Positions 52,089 through 60,172 of a DNA stretch of 64,000 bases are shown here, one piece after another. The number at the start of each line of letters is the position of its first letter. Position 1 is the first letter of the stretch. The notes beneath the pieces are model-generated. The model worked only from the letters and a program-made list of their open reading frames with translations. It ran no database searches and had not been told where the DNA came from. Position numbers and translations under genes: made by a program. Origin of the DNA: Microthrixaceae bacterium (GTDB lineage Bacteria; Actinomycetota; Acidimicrobiia; Acidimicrobiales; Acidimicrobilacustridaceae); contig CANFQA010000004.1 of NCBI GenBank assembly GCA_947449015.1, positions 37,027-101,026 of the forward strand. The letters are read 5' to 3'.

Positions 52089-53027
52089 TCAGTCGACGTA
52101 CAGGCGATGAAGTTGCGAGAGAACCGCAAGGCAGTCTTCCGCGCATTCACGGATGATGTCGGCCACGGGACGGATCGCTTCGATCCTTCCTGCGATCTGC
52201 CCTGATAGCGCGACGGCTGCTTCCATGTCGCCGTCGAAGTAGAGCTTCTTGTGATCGAGCATCGCAGTCATGGCATTCACCGTGGTGTCGAACTCCAACG
52301 CAGTGCTGCGATCTGACCGAAGGACCCGCAATGCCGGGCCAGCATGCCGATTGAGCATCACCGTGTCGGTCTCGGCTGCTCCGATGATGGCCTGCTTCCA
52401 GTTGGAATGGATTGGCGACTCCTGGGTGGCCACCATGACCGTGCCAAGCTGCACACCTTCGGCTCCGAGAGCGAGTGCGGCGGCCATTGTGCGGCCGTCA
52501 AGGAATCCACCGGCGGCGATGATCGGCACATCTACCTTGGACGCCACCAATGGCAGAAGCACCATCGTGGCGACATCACGGGGATTTTTGAACCCGCCAC
52601 CCTCGCCGCCTTCGACGATGAGGCCATCAACTCCGGCATCAACGGCCTTCAACGCCGCCCGGAGAGTGGGCACGACATGAAAGACCGTGAGCCCAGCAGC
52701 TTTGAGCCGCTCGGTGTACTGGCGAGGATCCCCAGCGCTGGTTGTCACGAACTTGACGCCCTGCTCGACAACGAAGTCGATGATGGATGGATCGCTCACG
52801 AATGCTTGGGCGATGTTGACGGCAAAGGGCTTGCCGGGTGCCAGATCCGCCATCGCCAGAATTTCGCGACGAACATTGTCGAGTTCCCCGGAGCTGGTTT
52901 CGATCATGCCCATGGCCCCGGCATTGCTCACCGCAGAGGCAAGCTGGGACCGAGCGATCCAACCCATCGGCGCCTGCATGATCGGGAGCTCGGTTCCCAT
53001 CATCTCGGTGATTCGGTTACGCAGCAC
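52089..53027 (-). CDS. Nitronate monooxygenase / FabK-like flavoprotein
   Basis: FMN-dependent TIM-barrel protein of 312 residues from GTG 53027 (GGAGGGGCC upstream). Motifs: LPIMQAPMGWIARSQLASAV (about 13-32), GGEGGGFKNPRDVATMVLLP (about 137-156), and VPIIAAGGFLDGRTMAAALA (about 163-182), followed by GAEGVQLGTVMVATQES. The pattern matches 2-nitropropane dioxygenase-like proteins, which oxidise nitronates, but relatives act as enoyl reductases. It is cotranscribed with the DUF3237 gene 43 bases upstream. Confidence 0.9.
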   Translation of the reverse strand: MLRNRITEMMGTELPIMQAPMGWIARSQLASAVSNAGAMGMIETSSGELDNVRREILAMADLAPGKPFAVNIAQAFVSDPSIIDFVVEQGVKFVTTSAGDPRQYTERLKAAGLTVFHVVPTLRAALKAVDAGVDGLIVEGGEGGGFKNPRDVATMVLLPLVASKVDVPIIAAGGFLDGRTMAAALALGAEGVQLGTVMVATQESPIHSNWKQAIIGAAETDTVMLNRHAGPALRVLRSDRSTALEFDTTVNAMTAMLDHKKLYFDGDMEAAVALSGQIAGRIEAIRPVADIIRECAEDCLAVLSQLHRLYVD

Positions 53028-53070
53028 GGCCCCTCCATCATGACGTCTCGGACAGGCATATTCTATAGGA

Positions 53071-53496
53071 CTATGCCAAGCGGTAGAGCTCGTAAATGAT
53101 GTTTCCACCCTCGCCGGTGCGTCCCTGGCCAACCGGCAGGATTGCGTTCAGCCAGGTGTAGCGCTCGTCGCCGGCTTCGAACCAGAACGCAGCGTCGATC
53201 GGCCCCTTTCCCAGACCCTCGGACCAATCAGCCCGACCCTCGTAGCGCAGGTAAATGATGGCCCCGTCGTCGGTGGCCAGCGTCATGCGGATATCGAAGG
53301 TGGCCACGCCAGCGGCATCGACCGCAAGCCAATCCGCGGCGGCAGAACCCTTCAGGGAGGCGGCCAGACCGCTCCCTTCGAGCCGGGCGCCGACGATCTC
53401 CTGGATGATTCTGACGCCCACAGGGGTCGTGCCGAGGAAATGAAGTCCCTCAGAACTGGTTTGCAACGTGAGCGTGGCGAAGGGTGCGAGTTCCAT
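53071..53496 (-). CDS. DUF3237 family protein
   Basis: Small protein of 141 residues. Features typical of DUF3237 are LGTTPVGVRIIQEIVGARLEGSG (split by Gly turns), ASLKGSAAADWLAVDAAGVA, FDIRMTLATDDGAIIYLRYEG and GDERYTWLNAILPVGQG. The function is unknown; the fold is expected to be a beta barrel. ATG 53496 is used, but ATG 53508 is equally possible because neither has a clear ribosome site. It is upstream of the nitronate-monooxygenase-like gene on the same strand and divergent from the helicase gene. Confidence 0.82.
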   Translation of the reverse strand: MELAPFATLTLQTSSEGLHFLGTTPVGVRIIQEIVGARLEGSGLAASLKGSAAADWLAVDAAGVATFDIRMTLATDDGAIIYLRYEGRADWSEGLGKGPIDAAFWFEAGDERYTWLNAILPVGQGRTGEGGNIIYELYRLA

Positions 53497-53580
53497 GTCT
53501 GAAATCATCGCGCAGCGGAGCCCCGGAATCGGTCGATTCGTGCTCCCGGCCCCGGCGTGGGAGCGTAGAGGAGGGTCTGT

Positions 53581-55353
53581 ATGGCCCGTGAGGAGTTCCC
53601 CATGAGCACAGATGCTGCCGAAACCAACCAAACCTTTGCCGATCTCGGCCTGCGAGATGAGCTTCTCAGCTCGCTGAACTCCCTCGGATACGAGGAGCCG
53701 ACGCCCATCCAGGCGGAGTCGATCCCCCACCTCATCGCCGGACGAGATCTGCTTGGGCAGGCCGCCACCGGCACAGGCAAGACCGCGGCATTCGCCCTTC
53801 CGATTCTGGACCGACTCCAGCCGGGCAACCGGGGCGACGAGCCTTCGGCCCTCATCCTCGTGCCGACCAGAGAATTGGCCATGCAGGTCTCCGAAGCGGT
53901 TCATAAGTACGGCAAGGACCTCGGTGCACGTGTGGTGCCCATCTACGGCGGGCAACCGATCAGCCGTCAGTTGCAGGCGCTGCGCCGCGGAGTCGACGTG
54001 GTCATCGCCACACCAGGACGAGCAGTTGACCACATCAAGCGAGGCACACTGCCGCTCGACTTCATCGAGATGGTCGTGCTTGACGAGGCCGACGAGATGC
54101 TCGACATGGGCTTTGCCGAGGACCTCGATGCCATTCTCGAAGCGACGCCCGAATCGCGTCAGACCGTGCTGTTCAGTGCGACGATGCCGTCGAAGATTGA
54201 AAAGCTTGCCCGGCGTCATCTGAACGATCCGGTGAACATTCGCATCGCTCGGCAAGCCGCCGAGCCGGGTTCAGCACCAAAGGTTCGCCAAAGCGCATAT
54301 GTGGTGCCTCGCTCGCATAAGCCCGCCGCACTTGGACGGATCCTCGATGTTGAATCCCCCACCGCGGCCATCGTGTTCTGCCGCACCCGCCACGAGGTGG
54401 ACCAACTCTCCGAGACGCTCAACGGCCGCGGCTATCGCGCCGAGGCACTGCATGGCGGCATGAGCCAGGAGGCCCGTGATCGGGTCATGGGTCGTGTTCG
54501 TGCGGGAACTGCCGAATTGTTGATCGCTACCGACGTTGCCGCTCGCGGCCTCGACATCGACCAGCTCACCCATGTCGTCAACTACGACGTCCCATCGGCA
54601 CCCGAGGCCTATGTGCACCGGATCGGCCGTGTCGGTCGCGCTGGTCGCGAGGGCGTGGCGATCACGCTGGCTGAGCCGCGCGAACACCGGCTCGTAGAGA
54701 ACATCCAACGCGTCACCGGCCAGAAGATCGCCTTCGAAAAGGTCCCGACCATTGCCGATCTCCGTAACCGGCGCATGGAACTCACGCTCGCCACACTGCG
54801 CGAGTCCCTGCTTGATGATGATCTCGACCGCTATCGCACAATCGTCGAAACCCTCACCGATGAGTTCGATCTCGTCGAGGTTGCATTGGCAGCAGTCAAG
54901 CTTGCCCATGAGGCCGTTAGTGGCGATGAGGATGAGACTGAGATCCCCGAGATCGCGCCCCGCAAGGATTCAGGTAGCTACGGCGACCGAGACAACCGTG
55001 GGAAGTCCGGCAAGTCATTCAAAGATGGCAAATCTTTTCGAGACGGCAAGGGTTCAAAGCCATCCAAGGACGGCAAGGGTTCGAAGGGCGATAGCGGCGA
55101 ACGACTGAGCAAGGGTGATGCTGTTCGCTTGTACTTCCCGATCGGTCGCTCGGAACGGATCCGCCCGGGAGACCTCGTTGGCGCCATCGCCGGCGAAACC
55201 TCGCTGTCAGGCAAAGACATTGGTGCGATCGAGATCACCGAGAACTTCTCGCTGGTCGAAGTGCCGGGTCGAGCGGTCGAAGAGGTCATCGGCGCCATGA
55301 AGCGAACCACAATCAAGGGCAAGAAGATCACGCCGCGACGCGAGCGCTTCTGA
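53581..55353 (+). CDS. deaD: DEAD-box RNA helicase
   Basis: ATP-dependent RNA helicase of 590 residues that remodels structured RNA, probably in ribosome assembly or cold adaptation. RecA-like domain 1: Q motif YEEPTPIQAES (about 38-48), AATGTGKTAA, PTRELAMQV, DEADEMLDMGF and FSATMP. Domain 2: FCRTRHEVDQL, IATDVAARGLDID and HRIGRVGRAGREG. A basic, repetitive linker of about 35 residues (GKSF, DGKS and GKGSK units, about 470-510) leads to a C-terminal DbpA-type RNA-binding domain (RLYFPIGRSERIRPGDLVGA). ATG 53581 has AGGAGG; ATG 53602 (GAGGAG) is also possible. Confidence 0.96.
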   Translation: MAREEFPMSTDAAETNQTFADLGLRDELLSSLNSLGYEEPTPIQAESIPHLIAGRDLLGQAATGTGKTAAFALPILDRLQPGNRGDEPSALILVPTRELAMQVSEAVHKYGKDLGARVVPIYGGQPISRQLQALRRGVDVVIATPGRAVDHIKRGTLPLDFIEMVVLDEADEMLDMGFAEDLDAILEATPESRQTVLFSATMPSKIEKLARRHLNDPVNIRIARQAAEPGSAPKVRQSAYVVPRSHKPAALGRILDVESPTAAIVFCRTRHEVDQLSETLNGRGYRAEALHGGMSQEARDRVMGRVRAGTAELLIATDVAARGLDIDQLTHVVNYDVPSAPEAYVHRIGRVGRAGREGVAITLAEPREHRLVENIQRVTGQKIAFEKVPTIADLRNRRMELTLATLRESLLDDDLDRYRTIVETLTDEFDLVEVALAAVKLAHEAVSGDEDETEIPEIAPRKDSGSYGDRDNRGKSGKSFKDGKSFRDGKGSKPSKDGKGSKGDSGERLSKGDAVRLYFPIGRSERIRPGDLVGAIAGETSLSGKDIGAIEITENFSLVEVPGRAVEEVIGAMKRTTIKGKKITPRRERF

Positions 55354-55387
55354 ACATCCTCGGCGCGACCGGTGCCCCTGGAGCAAA

Positions 55388-55422
55388 CTGATCATCTCGG
55401 TTCGAACCGAACCGTGGATCAG
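55388..55422. promoter_or_regulatory. Nested inverted repeats upstream of SnoaL-like gene
   Basis: A perfect 14 bp palindrome TCGGTTC-GAACCGA (55397-55410) is flanked by CTGATC (55388-55393) and GATCAG (55417-55422), also inverted. It sits 28 bases before ATG 55439. Its half-site GAACCGA is shared with the 12694-12709 palindrome. Confidence 0.5.
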
Positions 55423-55438
55423 ACCATGAGGGGTAACC

Positions 55439-55888
55439 ATGTCGCTGTCGTCGAACACCAACTTCTCACCCGCTGAGGTGCGAGCGGCGTACGAGAATTT
55501 CGTCGCCGTGGGCGACAGCGGCGACTGGAACGCCTGGGCCGACCTGCACACCGTCGATGGCCTGTGGGTCGAGCACCACCTCGGCACCTTCCACGGTCGT
55601 GAGGAAATTCGCGAAGCAATCGTGTCGGTGATGGCACAAGCGCCGCTGAGTATGGAGTTCCCGATCGAGTGGGTGGTCATCGATGGCAACAGGGTCGTGT
55701 ACTACCCGTGGCAGGTGCTTCCTCACCCCACCGGCGGCGAGCCCTTCCGGTTCAGTTGCATCACCATTCTCGAATACGCCGGCGACGGGCAGTTCTCCTA
55801 CCAAGAAGACGTCTACAACCCCACCGAAGGCGAACGGGTCTTCGGTGCGTGGATCGCCGCGGGCGGGAAACTGCCGGGCATGGACTAG
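55439..55888 (+). CDS. SnoaL/NTF2-like protein
   Basis: Protein of 149 residues with NTF2-like features: VRAAYENFVAVGDSGDWNAW (about 17-36), ADLHTVDGLWVEHHLGTFHG (about 37-56), REEIREAIVSVM and VFGAWIAAGGKLPG. It resembles the 23194-23622 protein only at fold level. The start ATG 55439 has GAGGGG upstream. It lies alone between the helicase and the Mug-like gene. Predicted operator-like repeats lie in its leader. It may be an isomerase or dehydratase; the substrate is unknown. Confidence 0.82.
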   Translation: MSLSSNTNFSPAEVRAAYENFVAVGDSGDWNAWADLHTVDGLWVEHHLGTFHGREEIREAIVSVMAQAPLSMEFPIEWVVIDGNRVVYYPWQVLPHPTGGEPFRFSCITILEYAGDGQFSYQEDVYNPTEGERVFGAWIAAGGKLPGMD

Positions 55889-55931
55889 GACCGCGTAACG
55901 GCTCGCGCCAGTGCGAATCCCTCAACGGCAG

Positions 55932-56525
55932 TCACGCCAGATCGTGCAGTTCAATGCCGGCTGCTTCAGCAGCTTTGCGGTACCAGGAAGCTAACGAGTC
56001 CACGTTCTCATGGGCGTTGAGACCACTTGGATTCGGCAGCACCCACAGCTGTGCTCCCTCGAACAACTCGTCACTCGGGCCAATCGCACAATCGCGACGG
56101 CCGAACGCTTGACGGAAGGCGGTAACCCCGAGCACCGCAACCACCGTCGGTTGTCGCTGCGCCACGAGATTACGGAGTCGCTCTCCTCCGTCGCGCAGTT
56201 GCGCGGCGGAGAGCTCATCGGCCCGCGCGGTGGCGACCGGAACGATGTTGGAAATTCCGATGCCCGCCTCGTCAAACTCCCGAGCCGCCCAGGACGGTAG
56301 CCCGAGAGAAGCATCAACCAATTCGGAGGTGATTCCGGCACGATGCAGCGCTGGCCAGAATCGATTCCCCGGCCTGGCGAAATGGGCATTGACCGCAGCG
56401 GTCCAGAGACCGGGATTGATACCGACAAACAACAATCGCAGCGGGGTGGGCAGCACGTCATCGACGGTGAGCCCATGACATGCGTTGAGCTCATCGCGGG
56501 TGGGACGAGTCGTGCGCTCAGACAC
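55932..56525 (-). CDS. mug: G/U mismatch-specific DNA glycosylase (Mug/TDG family)
   Basis: Base-excision repair enzyme of 197 residues removing uracil or ethenocytosine opposite guanine. The active-site motif LLFVGINPGLWTAAVNAHFA (about residues 31-50) contains the GINPG loop with the catalytic Asn, and PGNRFWPALHRAG follows. The C-terminal LWVLPNPSGLNAHEN (about 160-174) contains the intercalation loop NPSGLNAH. It is shorter than many uracil-DNA glycosylases but normal for Mug. GTG 56525 is chosen because it overlaps the amidase stop (56518-56520) by 8 bases and gives the right length. It is probably cotranscribed with the amidase. Confidence 0.93.
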   Translation of the reverse strand: MSERTTRPTRDELNACHGLTVDDVLPTPLRLLFVGINPGLWTAAVNAHFARPGNRFWPALHRAGITSELVDASLGLPSWAAREFDEAGIGISNIVPVATARADELSAAQLRDGGERLRNLVAQRQPTVVAVLGVTAFRQAFGRRDCAIGPSDELFEGAQLWVLPNPSGLNAHENVDSLASWYRKAAEAAGIELHDLA

Positions 56526-58035
56526 CGGGTGCCACGAGCGGCCAAGGCTGCTCTCGCTCAACAGCAAGCGCAGCATCGAACAACACGGCATCGCGATGTC
56601 GTGGAGCAAGCACCTGCATACCCACAGGCAGACCATCAAGAGTTCCCGCCGGAATGGATACCGCCGGGTTCCCATACATGTTGGAAATCATGGTGAGACC
56701 ACCCATCGTGACCAGGTCAGGGAATCGTTCGGCCATCTGCCCAAGCAGTTTCGATGGGAGCCGCGGTGACAGCGTGCTCGCAGCACGCAGACCAAACAGC
56801 GCCGCACGCGTGCCATAGCGTCCAACAGCTGAGTCTTTGGCCCAGTCGATGAAACTCCGCTCCGAACTGCTCATTGCGGCATCGGCAGCGAAGGCTGGGC
56901 CCGGATTCGTCGCACAGATCACCAGATCAACCTCTTCGAATGCCCTCGCCATCACTTCGTTCGCCTGCACCCGCAATTGTTCGGCCACCGCCGCAGTATC
57001 GAGGTTGTACAGCGCATGACTAAGGCGCATACCGATCTCGATCTCCTCGGTGAGCTCAGACGCGCATGCCGGCCAACGATCACCGAGATCGGCCACAAGC
57101 GTTGCCATGTTGCCCACCATCCACTGCGCAGCGAGGTTCGGTAGTTCCAGCGTTAGCGGCACTCGCACCATGCCAGTCGACGCAATCAGCAGTTGTGCCT
57201 GTTGTTCAATGAGTTGGGCGACACCCGATTCAAGACGGACCCCGGCAATCGAAGGAAGCACAGCCACGCGCAGACCGCGGAGATCCTGCTGGCCGAGATT
57301 GCGCTCCCACTCCCCAGCCGATTCAAGCGTGGAGGGGTCGAACGTATCGACCCCGGCGCATACATCGAAGTAACGAGCGGCGTCACGCACCGAACGCGAC
57401 AGATTGCCGACCACGACGGTATTGGGCCGCATAAAGGCGTGGGGAGCGCGGGTGATGCGACCGAACGTTCCCTTCATGCCGAGGAGCCCGCAGTAACCAG
57501 CCGGAATACGAATGGACCCGCCTCCATCGCCGCCGGTGGCCAGCGACACCAAGCCACCCGATACCGCCGCTGCCGAGCCGCTTGAAGAACCCCCGACAGT
57601 TCGACCCACGCGCCACGGATTATGAGTGACTCCGTTGATGCGGGTGACGCTCACGTTCAATCCACCGAATTCGCTCGCGGTCGTCGCGCCAACAGGGTTG
57701 GCGCCACCGAGTTCGACCAGTCGGCGCACATGATGAGCGGTCTGTGTGGCCCGACGCCCTTTGAAGACCAGCGATGCCTCGGTATGCGGCCAACCGGCAA
57801 CTGGCTCGAGTTCTTTGATGGCGGTGGGCACCCCACCGAAGGGCAATGTGATGTCGGCCGCGAGCGCCCGCTCACGTGCAGCCGCGAGATCAAGATGACT
57901 GAACGCGTTGAGCGTAGAGCCCTCGACCGCGGCGATGGTTGCTTCGAGTTCCTCAACCGGCGACCGTTCGCCGCTCCGGAACGCGTCGACCAGCGAGCTG
58001 GCATCTCCGAGCCATGGATGGTCTGACGTCGTCAT
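56518..58035 (-). CDS. Amidase (amidase signature family)
   Basis: Amide hydrolase of 505 residues using a Ser-cisSer-Lys triad. Lys is in VPTAIKELEPVAGWPHTEA (about residues 66-84). The signature region GRTVGGSSSGSAAAVSGGLV (about 144-163) carries the catalytic serines. The C-terminus has NMYGNPAVSIPAGTLDGLPV, as in amidases of the GatA-like group. The substrate is unknown; the family hydrolyses nitrile-derived or acyl amides. ATG 58035 has AGGAGG 11 bases upstream. It is followed by the Mug-like gene with an 8-base overlap. Confidence 0.93.
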   Translation of the reverse strand: MTTSDHPWLGDASSLVDAFRSGERSPVEELEATIAAVEGSTLNAFSHLDLAAARERALAADITLPFGGVPTAIKELEPVAGWPHTEASLVFKGRRATQTAHHVRRLVELGGANPVGATTASEFGGLNVSVTRINGVTHNPWRVGRTVGGSSSGSAAAVSGGLVSLATGGDGGGSIRIPAGYCGLLGMKGTFGRITRAPHAFMRPNTVVVGNLSRSVRDAARYFDVCAGVDTFDPSTLESAGEWERNLGQQDLRGLRVAVLPSIAGVRLESGVAQLIEQQAQLLIASTGMVRVPLTLELPNLAAQWMVGNMATLVADLGDRWPACASELTEEIEIGMRLSHALYNLDTAAVAEQLRVQANEVMARAFEEVDLVICATNPGPAFAADAAMSSSERSFIDWAKDSAVGRYGTRAALFGLRAASTLSPRLPSKLLGQMAERFPDLVTMGGLTMISNMYGNPAVSIPAGTLDGLPVGMQVLAPRHRDAVLFDAALAVEREQPWPLVAPGV

Positions 58036-58084
58036 TTGCGATACCTCCTGGTTGTACGCCGCACGAGTCTGCCTGCTGGGTAGA

Positions 58085-60076
58085 TCAGCCGCTCAATGGC
58101 CGCAGGATGATCGGAAGTCCTGATGCCCAGGGCATTGCGGTAATCGGATCGACGTCGGTACTGCCACTCACTAGCAGACCGGGTGATGCGCCCCGGTGAC
58201 CATGAGTGACCGAGACAGTGCCAACTCGCAAGCCCGCATCAACGCGGACCACGACAACCATTGACCCATGAGCCGAGGTGACCGCTGCCCATCCACCGTC
58301 ATGAATCCCTGCCGCCAACGCGTCCTCGGGGTGAAGGTGTGCGACTGCTTCGGCGCCGTCACCGGCCACCAGTATCGAGTTGCTCCAAGCGTTCTCCCGG
58401 CGGGGAACAAGCACAAGCCCCGCCTCCGGCCCGCGGTGACGACCGAGTCGATCGAGAAACACTTGCGGAGCGATGCGCCATTGTCGATCAAGGAGGAACT
58501 CTTCTCGCACCCATCCGTAGGTGGGGGGAAGTTCGACACCATGCGCGCCTGCTTCCAACACATCACCGGCGTCGAGAGGCCCATGGGCAAGAAGGCCAGC
58601 AAGGAAGGTTCGGTCATCGATCGCGTCGGGGTCGATAGCTCCGGGGAGTTCCAGACCCAGCCGACCCAAGACCGAGGCGAGAATCCACAACACCGGGCGC
58701 CGGAGCCCGCTCGCTTCGACAACAGGATCGGTGTATTGCATCCCGGATCGGAAGCTGACCTGTTCGGCAAGGGTGAGATCCGCGCGTTCGAGTTGGGCGG
58801 TGACGGGAAGTACATGGGTCGCCAACTCAGTCATCTCACCCTCGGCAACATCAAGGACGATGAGGGCATCGAGCAACGCAAAGGCCGCACGCAATCGGTC
58901 CGGCTCCGGGAACGCGGAGAGCGGATTACCACCAGCAACGATGAGAGCTCTCAGTCGTCCAGATTCAATCTCATCGACCATCGCCACTGCTGGTATCTGA
59001 CCAGCGACTCGCAGGAGATCCGGGCGCGAGGGCGGGCCGGGTTGGGGGCTCGGAATCGAGCGGGGCGGGCGCTGAATGGTGACGACGCCACGGTTGAAAC
59101 GCATCCCGCCTTTGACATCGAGTGATCCGGTGAGAATCAGCAGAACCCAGCGCAACCATTCGACGAGCACACCATCGCGGGCCATGGTGGTACCAGTCCC
59201 GCAGAACATGGCGAGCCGACCGCTGGAACCACCGATATCAGCGACCAAGGCGTCGACCGTGTCACGGCTAAGTCCCGTGGCAATTGCTGCAGCATCGAGC
59301 GTGAACGGCGTAAGCGCCTCGCGCAGCGCCTCCACTTCTTCGGCGGCGCAATGCCCTGCGAGCTCCGCGGTATCGGCACCATCGGCAAGAAGCTCGCGGG
59401 CAACCGCCGCGAGCAAAATGACATCCGATCCAGGGCGAACAGGAAGGTGAACATCCGCGTGCGCTGCAGTCTCGGTGCGACGAGGATCGATCACGATGAT
59501 TCGACCACCGGCCTCGCGATGGTCGCGCAGGCGGCGGACTGGATCAGCCAGTGTCGTGCCATAGCCATGCGAGATCACCGGGTTCGAGCCAACGACGATG
59601 AGAAGTCCCTCATTTCCCGGCTCCCAGACCGGGTTCATCATGGCGTTGCCGGCGACCTGCTCAGCAACGACAAGCACTGGTGCGTTGTCCACAGTTGCTG
59701 CCGTGTAGAACGACGAACTCCCAAGCGCCGCCATCGTGAGACCACACGCAACTTGGCCCGCAGAGTCATAGGCCAATCCGGTCGCGAGGTAAAGACCTAC
59801 CGCATCATGTCCGCTCTCGATGCGCACCGACCCAAGAATGGTTGCGAGGTCATTGAGCGTGTCCTCCCACTCCATCTCGACGCCGCGAACTCGCGGAACA
59901 GAGAGTCGATCCGCCTGATGATGAAGTTGAGGAAGCGCCCGTCCCTTTGCACAGGTGTATCCCCGCGAGACTGGATGCTCTGAGTCGCCGCGCACGCGCA
60001 GTACCGAATCACCATCGACCTCAACGAGAATCCCACACGCCGCAGCGCAGATCCGACAGAACGTTCGGTGTTCCAC
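58085..60076 (-). CDS. Molybdopterin oxidoreductase (DMSO reductase/FdhF family)
   Basis: Molybdenum or tungsten enzyme of 663 residues, carrying one N-terminal [4Fe-4S] cluster: Cys7, Cys10, Cys14 and Cys42 (C-x2-C-x3-C-x27-C). Later blocks are GYGTTLADPVRRLRDHREAG, IIVIDPRRTETAAHADVHLP (the cofactor-binding segment) and LTLAEQVSFRSGMQYTDPVV. The metal-ligand Cys/Ser/Sec could not be assigned with confidence. The genes that usually supply electron-transfer partners (FdhB-like, FdhC-like, FdhD) are absent nearby, so it probably works with a distant partner. GTG 60076 has GGGGAG upstream. Formate or another small molecule is possible; substrate unknown. Confidence 0.88.
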   Translation of the reverse strand: MEHRTFCRICAAACGILVEVDGDSVLRVRGDSEHPVSRGYTCAKGRALPQLHHQADRLSVPRVRGVEMEWEDTLNDLATILGSVRIESGHDAVGLYLATGLAYDSAGQVACGLTMAALGSSSFYTAATVDNAPVLVVAEQVAGNAMMNPVWEPGNEGLLIVVGSNPVISHGYGTTLADPVRRLRDHREAGGRIIVIDPRRTETAAHADVHLPVRPGSDVILLAAVARELLADGADTAELAGHCAAEEVEALREALTPFTLDAAAIATGLSRDTVDALVADIGGSSGRLAMFCGTGTTMARDGVLVEWLRWVLLILTGSLDVKGGMRFNRGVVTIQRPPRSIPSPQPGPPSRPDLLRVAGQIPAVAMVDEIESGRLRALIVAGGNPLSAFPEPDRLRAAFALLDALIVLDVAEGEMTELATHVLPVTAQLERADLTLAEQVSFRSGMQYTDPVVEASGLRRPVLWILASVLGRLGLELPGAIDPDAIDDRTFLAGLLAHGPLDAGDVLEAGAHGVELPPTYGWVREEFLLDRQWRIAPQVFLDRLGRHRGPEAGLVLVPRRENAWSNSILVAGDGAEAVAHLHPEDALAAGIHDGGWAAVTSAHGSMVVVVRVDAGLRVGTVSVTHGHRGASPGLLVSGSTDVDPITAMPWASGLPIILRPLSG

Positions 60077-60172
60077 TGCTCTCCCCGGTGAGATGTACCT
60101 TCCGAACTCTAGGCAACTGCGACCACGAGCCCGGGCCGGGCTCGACTGGAGCGTTGCGTTCCCTGACCTGTC

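Noticed and set aside
53509..54255. N-terminal extension of the DUF3237 frame
   Set aside because: It is antisense to the helicase coding region; the recognised domain begins only after 53508.
55905..55935. Possible tRNA 3' end (GCGAATCCC)
   Set aside because: No cloverleaf could be drawn around it and the anticodon arm is missing.
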